Source of the DNA: Desulfobacteraceae bacterium UBA2771
Lineage (GTDB): Bacteria > Desulfobacterota > Desulfobacteria > Desulfobacterales > Desulfosarcinaceae
Length of the DNA: 5,173 nt
Assembly: GCA_002352605.1 (NCBI GenBank)
Contig: DEIP01000020.1
Coordinates: 1-5,173, forward strand
Direction: 5' to 3'
In this document: piece by piece, positions 1-5,173 of the stretch
Numbering within the stretch: position 1 is the first letter of the stretch
Layout: every line of letters begins with the position of its first letter
Made by a program: the position numbers and the translations under genes
Notes under the pieces: model-generated
What the model saw: only the letters and a program-made list of their open reading frames with translations
Told to the model about the DNA's origin: nothing
Databases searched by the model: none

Positions 1-345
1 ATCGGTGAGGAGCACTACCAGGTGGCCCGCCGGGTTCAGAACATGTTGCAGAAATACAAAGAGCTGCAGGACATCATTGCCATCCTCGGTATGGAAGAGC
101 TCTCTGACGAAGACAAACTCACCGTACAGCGGGCCCGTAAAATCCAGCGATTCCTCTCTCAGCCCTTCCATGTAGCCGAAACGTTTACCGGTAAACCCGG
201 AAAATATGTCAAGGTCGAAGACACGGTCCGTGCGTTTAAAGAGATCTGCGACGGTATTCACGACAGCATTCCTGAACAGGCCTTTTACATGAGGGGCGGC
301 ATCGAAGATGTGCTTGAAGCGGCGAAGGAAATGGCCGAGGCTTAA
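1..345 (+). CDS. atpD: ATP synthase F1 subunit beta, C-terminal part (5' end outside window)
   Basis: This is the last 114 residues of the catalytic beta subunit of F1-ATPase, the cytoplasmic part of the proton- or sodium-driven ATP synthase. The frame is open from base 1, so the gene starts upstream, and it ends at TAA 343-345. The visible part is the C-terminal helical domain. It includes the DELSEED-type segment, here EELSDED (fragment residues 32-38), which contacts the rotating gamma/epsilon shaft. It is followed by the typical beta-subunit stretches ARKIQRFLSQPF and FTGKPGKYV, and an EQAFYM segment near the end. The nucleotide-binding P-loop lies in the missing N-terminal part. The next gene, atpC, starts 20 bases downstream, as in the usual F1 operon order. 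Near the C-terminus the sequence reads FYMRGG, where many homologues have a hydrophobic residue instead of R; I regard this as minor variation. Identification is very secure. Confidence 0.97.
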   Translation: MGEEHYQVARRVQNMLQKYKELQDIIAILGMEELSDEDKLTVQRARKIQRFLSQPFHVAETFTGKPGKYVKVEDTVRAFKEICDGIHDSIPEQAFYMRGGIEDVLEAAKEMAEA

Positions 346-365
346 TGGAGAGAAAGAGGCAATAA

Positions 366-773
366 ATGGCTGAAAACATAAGACTCGAAGTGGTTACCCC
401 CGAGATGTCTGTCGTCAGTGAAAGTGCACAGATTGTCATGGCTCCCGGTTCGCTGGGCGAGTTCGGTGTGCTCGCCGGTCATACCCCGTTTCTGACGACA
501 CTGAAGACAGGCTCCCTGAAATATAAAGATGAAAAAGGCCGTGAACGGTTTGTTTTTATCAGCAGCGGATTTGCCGAAGCGCTGCCTGATCGGGTAACGG
601 TTTTGGCTGAATCCGCTGAGCGACGCGTGAATATCGATGTTCAACGGGCCAGGGAGGCTGCCGAACGAGCCGAAAAACGTATCCAATCCGGCGATGTAGA
701 CATTGATTTTATCCGTGCAAAAGCAGCGCTGCTTCGCGCCGTCAGCCGGATCCAACTCAACGAAACGAGTTGA
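366..773 (+). CDS. atpC: ATP synthase F1 subunit epsilon
   Basis: This encodes the 135-residue epsilon subunit, part of the central rotor stalk of F1Fo ATP synthase; in many bacteria it also inhibits ATP hydrolysis. Residues 1-85 match the N-terminal beta-sandwich domain, with the hallmark stretch GSLGEFGVLAGHTPFLTTLK (residues 28-47) and a later FISSGFAE segment. Residues 88-133 form the C-terminal pair of helices (VQRAREAAERAEKRI and then RAKAALLRAVSRIQL). The length is normal for the family. The ATG at 366 has a purine-rich ribosome binding site (AGAGG, 355-359) six bases upstream and starts at the conserved N-terminus. The gene is the last of the atp operon: it follows atpD by 20 bases and is followed by a strong terminator at 849-890. 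No anomaly is seen. Confidence 0.97.
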   Translation: MAENIRLEVVTPEMSVVSESAQIVMAPGSLGEFGVLAGHTPFLTTLKTGSLKYKDEKGRERFVFISSGFAEALPDRVTVLAESAERRVNIDVQRAREAAERAEKRIQSGDVDIDFIRAKAALLRAVSRIQLNETS

Positions 774-848
774 AGGTGACCTACATTGAGTGGTTTGGAT
801 TCTCCGAAATAACCGGTTGCTGATGACAGATTGGCATCCGTTTTGGAA

Positions 849-890
849 ACGCAAAAGGGGCGGACCGGAATCGGTCCGCCCCTTTTGCGT
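849..890 (+). terminator. Strong intrinsic terminator of the atp operon, possibly bidirectional
   Basis: Bases 849-867 and 872-890 form a perfect 19-bp inverted repeat around a 4-base loop (GAAT). The core is GC-rich (GGGGCGGACCG), flanked by AAAA on the left and TTTT on the right, so the structure could terminate transcription on either strand. It lies 75 bases after the atpC stop and separates the atp operon from the zapB-like/zapA unit. The U-tract is only four bases and sits within the stem, but the stem stability makes termination very likely. Confidence 0.88.
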
Positions 891-987
891 CGACTGTAAC
901 AAATGGTCTTAAAAAAAATTACTGACAAATAGAAATGATAGTCCCTTTCCATCCCTGTCGGCCAAATTACTATCGCGGTGAATTCAC

Positions 988-1017
988 TTGACTTAAAAAC
1001 CGTTGGCCGGTTATATT
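988..1017 (+). promoter_or_regulatory. Sigma70-type promoter for the zapB-like/zapA unit
   Basis: A -35-like TTGACT (988-993) and a -10-like TATATT (1012-1017) are 18 bases apart, or 17 if the -10 is read as TTATAT from 1011. Each differs from consensus by one base in the main reading. Transcription would begin near 1024, giving a leader of only about 16 bases that still contains the GAGGGG ribosome binding site at 1025-1030. The spacer carries a small inverted repeat, AACCG (998-1002) and CGGTT (1008-1012), which may be an operator. The promoter call is from sequence only. Confidence 0.65.
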
Positions 1018-1039
1018 AATAATCGAGGGGAAAAATAAT

Positions 1040-1282
1040 ATGCTGGATATAGAAGCAATATTGCAACAATTCGAAATAATAGAACAAAAAACAGAACACT
1101 TGGTTCAGGTCCGCAAACAGCTTGAAAAAGAAAACGAAGATTTGAAGAGCCGAATAGGGCAACTTGAAAACCTGATGCAGGATAAGACTGAAGAAGAAAA
1201 AACGCGTGAGGGCCTGATGACACGCGTAAGAGACAAAATTGATAGCCTGATCGGAAAATTAGAAGGGGTTACGGAAGAATAA
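1040..1282 (+). CDS. zapB: Small coiled-coil cell-division protein, ZapB-like
   Basis: This is an 80-residue, highly charged, almost entirely helical protein. Leucines at 21, 28, 35 and 42 keep exact heptad spacing, and hydrophobic residues at 8, 11, 14 and 24 continue the pattern, so a parallel coiled coil is likely. There is no signal peptide or membrane segment. The C-terminal segment RVRDKIDSLIGKLE resembles the end of the small ZapB-like proteins found next to zapA. ZapB binds ZapA and helps bundle FtsZ at the division site. The ATG at 1040 is preceded by GAGGGG (1025-1030) and by its own promoter; zapA begins 39 bases after the stop. The functional name rests mainly on size, coiled-coil nature and adjacency to zapA. 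Short coiled coils look alike, so the family assignment is moderate, but that this is a real gene is well supported. Confidence 0.78.
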   Translation: MLDIEAILQQFEIIEQKTEHLVQVRKQLEKENEDLKSRIGQLENLMQDKTEEEKTREGLMTRVRDKIDSLIGKLEGVTEE

Positions 1283-1321
1283 AAAACCGACCTGCGGGAT
1301 TTAACTATGAACGGATGCTAA

Positions 1322-1615
1322 GTGGAACAAACGGTTACACTGCAAATTTTTGGTCGCAAATTTACCTTTCAGACAGGTACTGCTGAGCCAGACGCGAAAA
1401 AGGTGACGGCCCTATTCGAGGATGCTGTCGAGAAGGTTCAAGCTCAGTTTGACGGAAAGCCGGTTAAAGTCGATAGAGAAACGATGTTGGTCCTGACCGG
1501 ACTGAACATTGCCAGCGAGCATTTTAAGCGTGAAGAACGGTACCACCAATTTTTCAACCGTATAACCGAAAGATCTACGGTGGTTCTCAGTGCGCTGGAA
1601 AAAGCGACCTCTTAA
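1322..1615 (+). CDS. zapA: Cell division protein ZapA
   Basis: This 97-residue protein matches ZapA, a cytoplasmic FtsZ-binding protein that cross-links FtsZ protofilaments and stabilises the Z-ring. The N-terminal part (residues 3-18, TVTLQIFGRKFTFQTG) has the family's short beta-strand start with the central FG. Residues 24-44 form the first helix, the segment MLVLTGLNIASEHFKRE (55-71) corresponds to the conserved ALNIA region, and the rest is the C-terminal coiled-coil helix. The start is GTG at 1322: an in-frame TAA lies immediately before it (1319-1321), so the frame cannot extend upstream, and the protein beginning MEQTVTLQIFG fits the family. The ribosome binding site is weak (GGA at 1313-1315). 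The gene follows the ZapB-like gene with no terminator between, so the pair is probably cotranscribed. Downstream lies the 6S RNA gene, a neighbourhood also known for zapA in gammaproteobacteria. Confidence 0.92.
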   Translation: MEQTVTLQIFGRKFTFQTGTAEPDAKKVTALFEDAVEKVQAQFDGKPVKVDRETMLVLTGLNIASEHFKREERYHQFFNRITERSTVVLSALEKATS

Positions 1616-1621
1616 CGTTTC

Positions 1622-1653
1622 AATTAAGAATCGCTGAAAAATGGTTCTTAATT
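1622..1653 (+). repeat. 9-bp inverted repeat after zapA (hairpin, possible weak terminator or processing site)
   Basis: AATTAAGAA (1622-1630) is perfectly complementary to TTCTTAATT (1645-1653), and further weak pairs inside are possible (C1632-G1643). It starts six bases after the zapA stop. The stem is AT-rich and no run of T follows, so it is a poor intrinsic terminator by the usual rules. It may instead stabilise the zapA 3' end or mark the boundary of the 6S transcription unit. Its function is unknown. Confidence 0.5.
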
Positions 1654-1721
1654 TATGCCAAAGCAATTATCGACGTTAAATACAGATTCTGTAACCGTGA
1701 TTGGAAAAGGCGTAACGTATC

Positions 1722-1898
1722 AACCCCTGCCGTGTTCGTGATTGGATGGTGAACTTTGACCCAACATTCAATTACCGGGAACCTTCACTGGTTTTGGTGA
1801 GCAAGTTCTGCATGTACAGAAAAGCCTAAAGAAACTATAAGGTACCCACCTGATCCATAGGATCAAAGAACTACCAACACGGCACAATGGTGGGGGTT
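1722..1898 (+). ncRNA. ssrS: 6S RNA
   Basis: 6S RNA mimics an open promoter, binds sigma70-RNA polymerase holoenzyme, and lowers transcription from many promoters in stationary phase; it also serves as template for short product RNAs. The call rests on visible structure and on similarity to the E. coli molecule. The closing stem pairs AACCCC (1722-1727) with GGGGTT (1893-1898) and GCCGTGTT (1729-1736) with AACACGGC (1876-1883), with an asymmetric bulge on the 3' side. The apical part reads GGTGAGCA (about 1796-1803), then a TTCTG/CAGAA hairpin (1806-1810/1817-1821), then AAGCCTAAA, matching the E. coli GGTGAGCA...AAGCCTTAAAA order. The 3' side of the central bubble holds the expected small hairpin, TGATCC (1851-1856) with GGATCA (1860-1865). 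Size is about 177 bases, normal for 6S. Exact ends are uncertain by several bases. The position next to zapA supports the call. I see no convincing promoter directly in front of it. Confidence 0.9.
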
Positions 1899-1931
1899 CC
1901 ACAACCGCTTCAACCTTCCCTTCCTGCCTTC

Positions 1932-1967
1932 CGCATAGGCACCGCTATCCTGCGTAACGCGTTTTTT
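1932..1967 (+). terminator. Possible weak terminator downstream of 6S RNA
   Basis: CGCATAG (1932-1938) can pair with CTAT (1945-1948) and GCG (1952-1954) with a three-base bulge, and a run of six T follows at 1962-1967 after a short spacer (TAACGCG). A second tiny hairpin, GCG/CGC, sits directly before the T-run. The stem is imperfect and the distance to the T-run is longer than usual, so this is a tentative end for the 6S primary transcript; the mature 3' end would then arise by trimming. Confidence 0.35.
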
Positions 1968-2000
1968 ATTCCTGATTTGGGTGACATGGGCATTATCTGG

Positions 2001-2029
2001 TTGTCAGGTGATGAACCTCTACATATATA
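2001..2029 (+). promoter_or_regulatory. Sigma70-type promoter for rny (and probably tyrS)
   Basis: TTGTCA (2001-2006) and TATATA (2024-2029) are separated by 17 bases, each close to the sigma70 consensus. TATACT (2026-2031) is an alternative -10 with a 19-base gap. Transcription would start near 2036, leaving a leader of roughly 17 bases that contains the GGAG ribosome binding site (2043-2046) of rny. This would give rny its own promoter, independent of 6S RNA. Confidence 0.6.
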
Positions 2030-2052
2030 CTATTTAGCACTCGGAGATTTGC

Positions 2053-3615
2053 ATGGAAATATATACCATTATTGTTGCTGTGATGTCGGCTGTTATCGGC
2101 TGTGCTGCGGCGCTGCTTCTGAAAGGCGTGATCGGATCTAAAAAGCTGAAAGAAGCTGAAAACGAAGCCGCAAAAATTGTTATTGCGGCCGAGGCCAAAT
2201 CGGACAGGTTAATCAAGGAAGCGGGTGTTGAAGCCAAAGACCGCCTGTTCAAAATGAAAAGCGAGTTCGAATCCGAAGCCAAGGAAACCCGATCGGAAAT
2301 TAAAAGCGCCGAACATCGATTGATCCAAAAAGAGGAGAATATCGACCGAAAAGCCGATCTTTTTGATCAACGTGAGAAGGCGCTTGCCGAAAAAGAAAGA
2401 ATTATTTCCAATCGGGATGAAACCCTTAGCCAAAACGAAAAAAAATACAATGCGCTTTTGGTGGAACAAAAAACACAATTGGAACGGATCTCCACGTTGA
2501 CCGCCGACCAGGCCAAAGAGCTGTTGATCCGAGCCATGGAAAATGAAGCCCGGTATGAGGGTGCCAAGCTGATCAAACGGATCGAAAACGAAGCCAAGGA
2601 AGAGGCGGAAAAAAAGGCCAAGACGATCATTGCCACCGCGATTCAGCGTTATGCCGGCGATTTTGTTGCCGAACGGACGGTGTCGGTGGTTCAGCTTCCC
2701 GGTGATGAAATGAAAGGACGGATCATCGGCCGTGAGGGAAGAAACATTCGCGCCATCGAAGCCGCTACGGGTATTGATCTGATTATCGATGATACACCGG
2801 AAGCAGTTATTCTTTCCGGTTTTAATCCGGTTCGCCGAGAGGTTGCTCGCTTGTCTTTGATCAAGTTGATATCCGATGGGCGTATCCATCCTGCCAGAAT
2901 TGAAGATGTGGTGAAAAAGGTCGGCCATGATGTGGACACAGCCATCAAGGAGGCGGGTGAGCAGGCTGCATTTGATCTGGGTGTCCATGGTATCCATCCC
3001 GAGTTGATCAAATATCTGGGGCGTTTGAAATACCGAACCAGTTATGCCCAAAATGTGCTTCAGCATTCCGTTGAGGTGGGCGTGCTGTCCGGAATTATGG
3101 CCGCGGAACTGGGGTTGAAGGAGAAAGTTGCTCGGCGGATAGGGTTGCTTCATGATATCGGAAAGGCGATTGATCATGAAGTCGAAGGCCCTCACGCGGT
3201 GATCGGATCGAAACTGGCCAAAAAATTTGGTGAAAATCCCGGTGTCGTTCATGCGATCGGCGCTCACCACGAAGATATCCCGCCATCATCTGTTTACGAC
3301 CTGCTCGTACAGGCCGCAGACGGTCTCTCCGGTGCGCGACCCGGGGCCAGAAAGGAGCTGCTCGAAAACTATATCCGGCGCATCGAGGAGCTTGAAGGCA
3401 TTGCCAATGAGTTTAAAGGGGTGGCCAATACCTATGCGATCCAAGCGGGTCGAGAAATTCGTGTGATTGTGGAAAGTGATAAAGTGTCGGATGAAGAATC
3501 GGTATTGCTGAGCCGTGATATCGCAAAAAAAATCGAAGAAGCGTTGACTTTTCCGGGTCAGATTAAGGTGACGGTGATCCGAGAGACCCGGTCGGTTGAA
3601 TACGCCAATAAATAA
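2053..3615 (+). CDS. rny: Ribonuclease Y
   Basis: This 520-residue protein is RNase Y, a membrane-anchored endoribonuclease that starts mRNA decay; 520 residues is the family's usual length. Domains in order: an N-terminal membrane segment (about residues 4-26), a long charged coiled coil (about 29-190), a KH RNA-binding domain (about 208-275) with the signature GRIIGREGRNIR (222-233), an HD metal-dependent phosphohydrolase domain (about 330-425), and a conserved C-terminal domain to the end. Likely metal ligands are H338, the HD pair H367-D368 in LLHDIGK, H405-H406 in AHHEDIP, and D423 in QAADGLSGARPGARKE; all appear present, so the enzyme should be active. The ATG at 2053 has GGAG six bases upstream and gives the expected membrane anchor at the very N-terminus. 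It has its own promoter (2001-2029) and lies 44 bases ahead of tyrS without a terminator, suggesting cotranscription. Older annotations call this family YmdA/YmdB-type or HDIG-domain proteins. Confidence 0.97.
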   Translation: MEIYTIIVAVMSAVIGCAAALLLKGVIGSKKLKEAENEAAKIVIAAEAKSDRLIKEAGVEAKDRLFKMKSEFESEAKETRSEIKSAEHRLIQKEENIDRKADLFDQREKALAEKERIISNRDETLSQNEKKYNALLVEQKTQLERISTLTADQAKELLIRAMENEARYEGAKLIKRIENEAKEEAEKKAKTIIATAIQRYAGDFVAERTVSVVQLPGDEMKGRIIGREGRNIRAIEAATGIDLIIDDTPEAVILSGFNPVRREVARLSLIKLISDGRIHPARIEDVVKKVGHDVDTAIKEAGEQAAFDLGVHGIHPELIKYLGRLKYRTSYAQNVLQHSVEVGVLSGIMAAELGLKEKVARRIGLLHDIGKAIDHEVEGPHAVIGSKLAKKFGENPGVVHAIGAHHEDIPPSSVYDLLVQAADGLSGARPGARKELLENYIRRIEELEGIANEFKGVANTYAIQAGREIRVIVESDKVSDEESVLLSRDIAKKIEEALTFPGQIKVTVIRETRSVEYANK

Positions 3616-3659
3616 GACTGCGGAGATTGTAGCAGGCTCGAACGATTAGGTGATGCGTA

Positions 3660-4949
3660 ATGGAAAACGTGCTGGATACACTCAACTCGCGTGGTTTTAT
3701 CGAACAGAAGACCCATGATGATCCCTTACGCGACTATCTCGAATCTGAAAAGGTGACCTGCTATATCGGTTTTGACCCGACGGCCTCAAGCCTGCACGTG
3801 GGTAGTCTGGTCCCGATCATGTCGTTGGCCCACATGCAGCGAAATGGTCATAAACCAATTGCCCTGGTTGGTGGTGGGACCGGTCTTGTTGGGGATCCCA
3901 GCGGTAAAACCGAAATGCGCAAGCTTCTCACGGAAGCGGATGTGGCGGTGAATGTCGAGGGGCTTAAAAAACAACTGTCACGGTTTATCGATTTTTCCGA
4001 CGATAGGGCCGTTATGGTTAACAATGCGGACTGGCTGACCCGGCTGGAATACATCCCTTTTTTGAGGGATATCGGTCGGCATTTTTCCGTCAATCGAATG
4101 GTCAAGGCGGAAAGCTACAAAATGCGTTTGGATTCCGAAGAGGGACTTAGTTTCATCGAGTTCAACTACATGGTTCTTCAGGCTTATGATTTCCTTGAAT
4201 TGCGCAAGCGCCATGACTGTCGCCTGCAGATGGGTGGCAGCGATCAATGGGGAAACATCGTGGCCGGCATCGACCTGATCCGACGAGTGGAAGGCAACAG
4301 TGCTTTCGGTATCACCTTCCCGCTGATTACCACCGCCGGCGGCGCCAAGATGGGTAAGACCGCGGCTGGGGCCGTTTGGCTTGATCCTGATCGAACCTCT
4401 CCCTACGACTATTTTCAGTTTTGGGTGAATACGGACGATCGGGACGTGGCGCGTTTTCTGGCGTTGTTTACCTTCCTTCCTATGCCGGAAGTCCGATCGG
4501 TTGGCGCCCTCGAGGGGGCAGATCTCAACGCGGCCAAATCAATTCTTGCCTTTGAGGCCACCCGGTTGGCTCATGGTGAAAAAGAGGCCCTGAGGGCCTA
4601 TCAATCCGCGTCCTCAATGTTTGGTGCGAGGCGGTATCCCCCTGGGTTGTTTCCGTCTATTGGGATTCCGAGAGACAATGACACCTTAGATGATGACACG
4701 GTTCCCCAAAACGAGATGCGCATGGATGATTTCATTGGTGGAATCCCCTGTTTTAAACTGTTCCACAGCGTTGGCCTGACCGGTTCATCCGGCGCGGCCA
4801 GACGGTTGATCAAACAGGGCGGAGGATATGTGAATGGCCGTCGCTTGGAGCACTTTGATGAAATGTTAACTATCAACGATATCAAGGATATGCAGATATT
4901 GCTGCGGGCGGGGAAAAAGAATTTTTTCAAAATACGAATAAAAAGTTAA
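3660..4949 (+). CDS. tyrS: Tyrosine--tRNA ligase
   Basis: This 429-residue class I aminoacyl-tRNA synthetase charges tRNA-Tyr with tyrosine in the cytoplasm, using ATP. The Rossmann catalytic domain begins with YIGFDPTASSLHVGSL (35-50), which contains the HIGH-type motif as HVGS (46-49). It continues with LVGGGTGLVGDPSGKT (69-84) and the tyrosine-site segment QMGGSDQWGNI (190-200); the KMSKS-type loop is KMGKT (230-234), similar to the KFGKT form common in bacterial TyrS. The anticodon-binding helical region follows (about 245-355), and an S4-like RNA-binding domain (about 362-426) has ARRLIKQGGGYVNGRR and LLRAGKKNFFKI. Length fits the family. The ATG at 3660 has AGGTGA (3648-3653) six bases upstream. 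The gene follows rny by 44 bases with no terminator or attenuator visible, so it is probably read from the rny promoter. No inactivating change is seen. Confidence 0.97.
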   Translation: MENVLDTLNSRGFIEQKTHDDPLRDYLESEKVTCYIGFDPTASSLHVGSLVPIMSLAHMQRNGHKPIALVGGGTGLVGDPSGKTEMRKLLTEADVAVNVEGLKKQLSRFIDFSDDRAVMVNNADWLTRLEYIPFLRDIGRHFSVNRMVKAESYKMRLDSEEGLSFIEFNYMVLQAYDFLELRKRHDCRLQMGGSDQWGNIVAGIDLIRRVEGNSAFGITFPLITTAGGAKMGKTAAGAVWLDPDRTSPYDYFQFWVNTDDRDVARFLALFTFLPMPEVRSVGALEGADLNAAKSILAFEATRLAHGEKEALRAYQSASSMFGARRYPPGLFPSIGIPRDNDTLDDDTVPQNEMRMDDFIGGIPCFKLFHSVGLTGSSGAARRLIKQGGGYVNGRRLEHFDEMLTINDIKDMQILLRAGKKNFFKIRIKS

Positions 4950-4957
4950 ATATTCGT
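4934..4957 (+). repeat. 7-bp inverted repeat across the tyrS stop codon
   Basis: ACGAATA (4934-4940) pairs with TATTCGT (4951-4957) around a 10-base AT-rich loop that contains the tyrS stop codon. It has no following T-run, so it does not look like an intrinsic terminator. Its right arm touches the first base of the TTGACA hexamer at 4957-4962, so it could be a binding site near a promoter. It may also be chance in AT-rich DNA. Confidence 0.35.
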
Positions 4958-4985
4958 TGACAACTTCATTGGGATCGTGTAGATA
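4957..4985 (+). promoter_or_regulatory. Candidate promoter just after tyrS
   Basis: A perfect -35 consensus TTGACA (4957-4962) lies eight bases after the tyrS stop. With a 17-base gap the -10 would be TAGATA (4980-4985), a poor match; a better TATACT (4988-4993) lies too far away at 25 bases. It could be the first of a series of promoters for the next unit. The -35 is convincing but the whole promoter is tentative. Confidence 0.4.
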
Positions 4986-5128
4986 AATATACTTCGTTTC
5001 GGACGAATGGAGCGATTGACTGACCGTTGGGATCTTTAAAAATATGCCATTTACGAAGGCTCGTGTAACGCGCCCTGATGGTCGCCTTCTGACGCCGGCA
5101 CAAACGGCTTCTAAAGTGGAATCGCTCA

Positions 5129-5157
5129 ATTCGATTTTTTATTATTTCTTATTGACA
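5129..5157 (+). promoter_or_regulatory. UP-like AT tract plus consensus -35 of a strong promoter cut by the window edge
   Basis: A perfect TTGACA (5152-5157) is preceded immediately by an AT-rich tract (about 5129-5151) with T-runs and alternating A/T, resembling the UP element that contacts the RNA polymerase alpha subunits at ribosomal RNA promoters. With a 17-base spacer the -10 would start at 5175, two bases beyond the window, so it cannot be checked here. The arrangement suggests a strong, growth-linked unit starting just downstream, such as an rRNA operon. That identity is inference. Confidence 0.5.
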
Positions 5158-5173
5158 GCGAACATCGAAATGG

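Noticed and set aside
832..850. Sigma54-like motif (TTGGCAT then TTTTGG)
   Set aside because: The -12 GC is missing and the motif sits right before the atp terminator, so a promoter here would be blocked at once.
342..902. 186-residue open frame on the - strand opposite atpC and its terminator
   Set aside because: It overlaps all of atpC and runs through the terminator hairpin; no recognisable domain.
1887..2141. 84-residue + strand frame running from 6S RNA into rny
   Set aside because: It starts inside the 6S RNA 3' arm, crosses the rny promoter and overlaps the rny start in another frame; no ribosome binding site and no recognisable protein.
2209..3270. 353-residue open frame on the - strand opposite rny
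   Set aside because: It lies wholly within the well supported rny gene, matches no family I recognise, has low-complexity phenylalanine-rich composition, and is best explained as a by-product of rny codon use.
3618..3635. CTGC/GCAG inverted repeat between rny and tyrS
   Set aside because: Only four base pairs and no T-run; it cannot be called a terminator, and read-through from rny into tyrS is more likely.
5055..5089. GAAGGC/GCCTTC inverted repeat downstream of tyrS
   Set aside because: Six pairs around a 23-base loop with no T-run; not distinguishable from chance.
4866..5129. 87-residue - strand frame over the end of tyrS and the following gap
   Set aside because: It overlaps the tyrS S4-domain coding region and shows no known domain or good start context.
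1..5173. Mobile elements, CRISPR arrays, tRNA genes, toxin-antitoxin or defence genes
   Set aside because: Looked for on both strands: no transposase or integrase frame, no regularly spaced repeats, no tRNA cloverleaf and no recognisable defence protein. The window is ordinary core-genome housekeeping.

Overview
The window looks like a core-genome segment of a Gram-negative bacterium, most likely a member of the Desulfobacterota (Desulfobacterales-like; formerly Deltaproteobacteria). This placement is an inference from gene order: the end of an ATP synthase operon, a small ZapB-like/ZapA division pair, a 6S RNA gene, RNase Y and tyrosyl-tRNA synthetase. It also rests on the general character of the proteins. 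No 16S sequence lies inside the window to confirm it. All convincing genes are on the + strand.

Region 1 (1-890) is the 3' end of the atp operon. It holds the last 114 codons of atpD (F1 beta subunit) and a complete atpC (epsilon subunit), closed by a very strong intrinsic terminator with a perfect 19-bp stem at 849-890.

Region 2 (about 985-1615) is a separate unit with its own sigma70-type promoter. It encodes an 80-residue coiled-coil ZapB-like protein and then ZapA, which begins at a GTG directly after an in-frame stop codon. Both are predicted FtsZ-ring accessory proteins.

Region 3 (1616-2052) has no protein gene. It contains a 9-bp inverted repeat just after zapA, a well supported 6S RNA gene (ssrS, about 1722-1898), a weak possible terminator, and a good promoter just in front of rny.

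Region 4 (2053-4949) holds rny (RNase Y: membrane anchor, coiled coil, KH and HD domains) and tyrS. The two are 44 bases apart with no visible terminator, so they are probably cotranscribed.

Region 5 (4950-5173) has several TTGACA/TTGACT -35-like hexamers. The last one is preceded by an AT-rich UP-like tract and its -10 would fall just beyond the window. This looks like the control region of a highly expressed unit such as an rRNA operon, but the gene itself is not in view.

Functionally this is growth-linked housekeeping: ATP synthesis, Z-ring assembly, control of RNA polymerase by 6S RNA, mRNA turnover and tRNA charging. I found no mobile element, CRISPR array, tRNA or defence system, and no previously undescribed system that I can support. 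The most interesting part is the non-coding stretch between zapA and rny.
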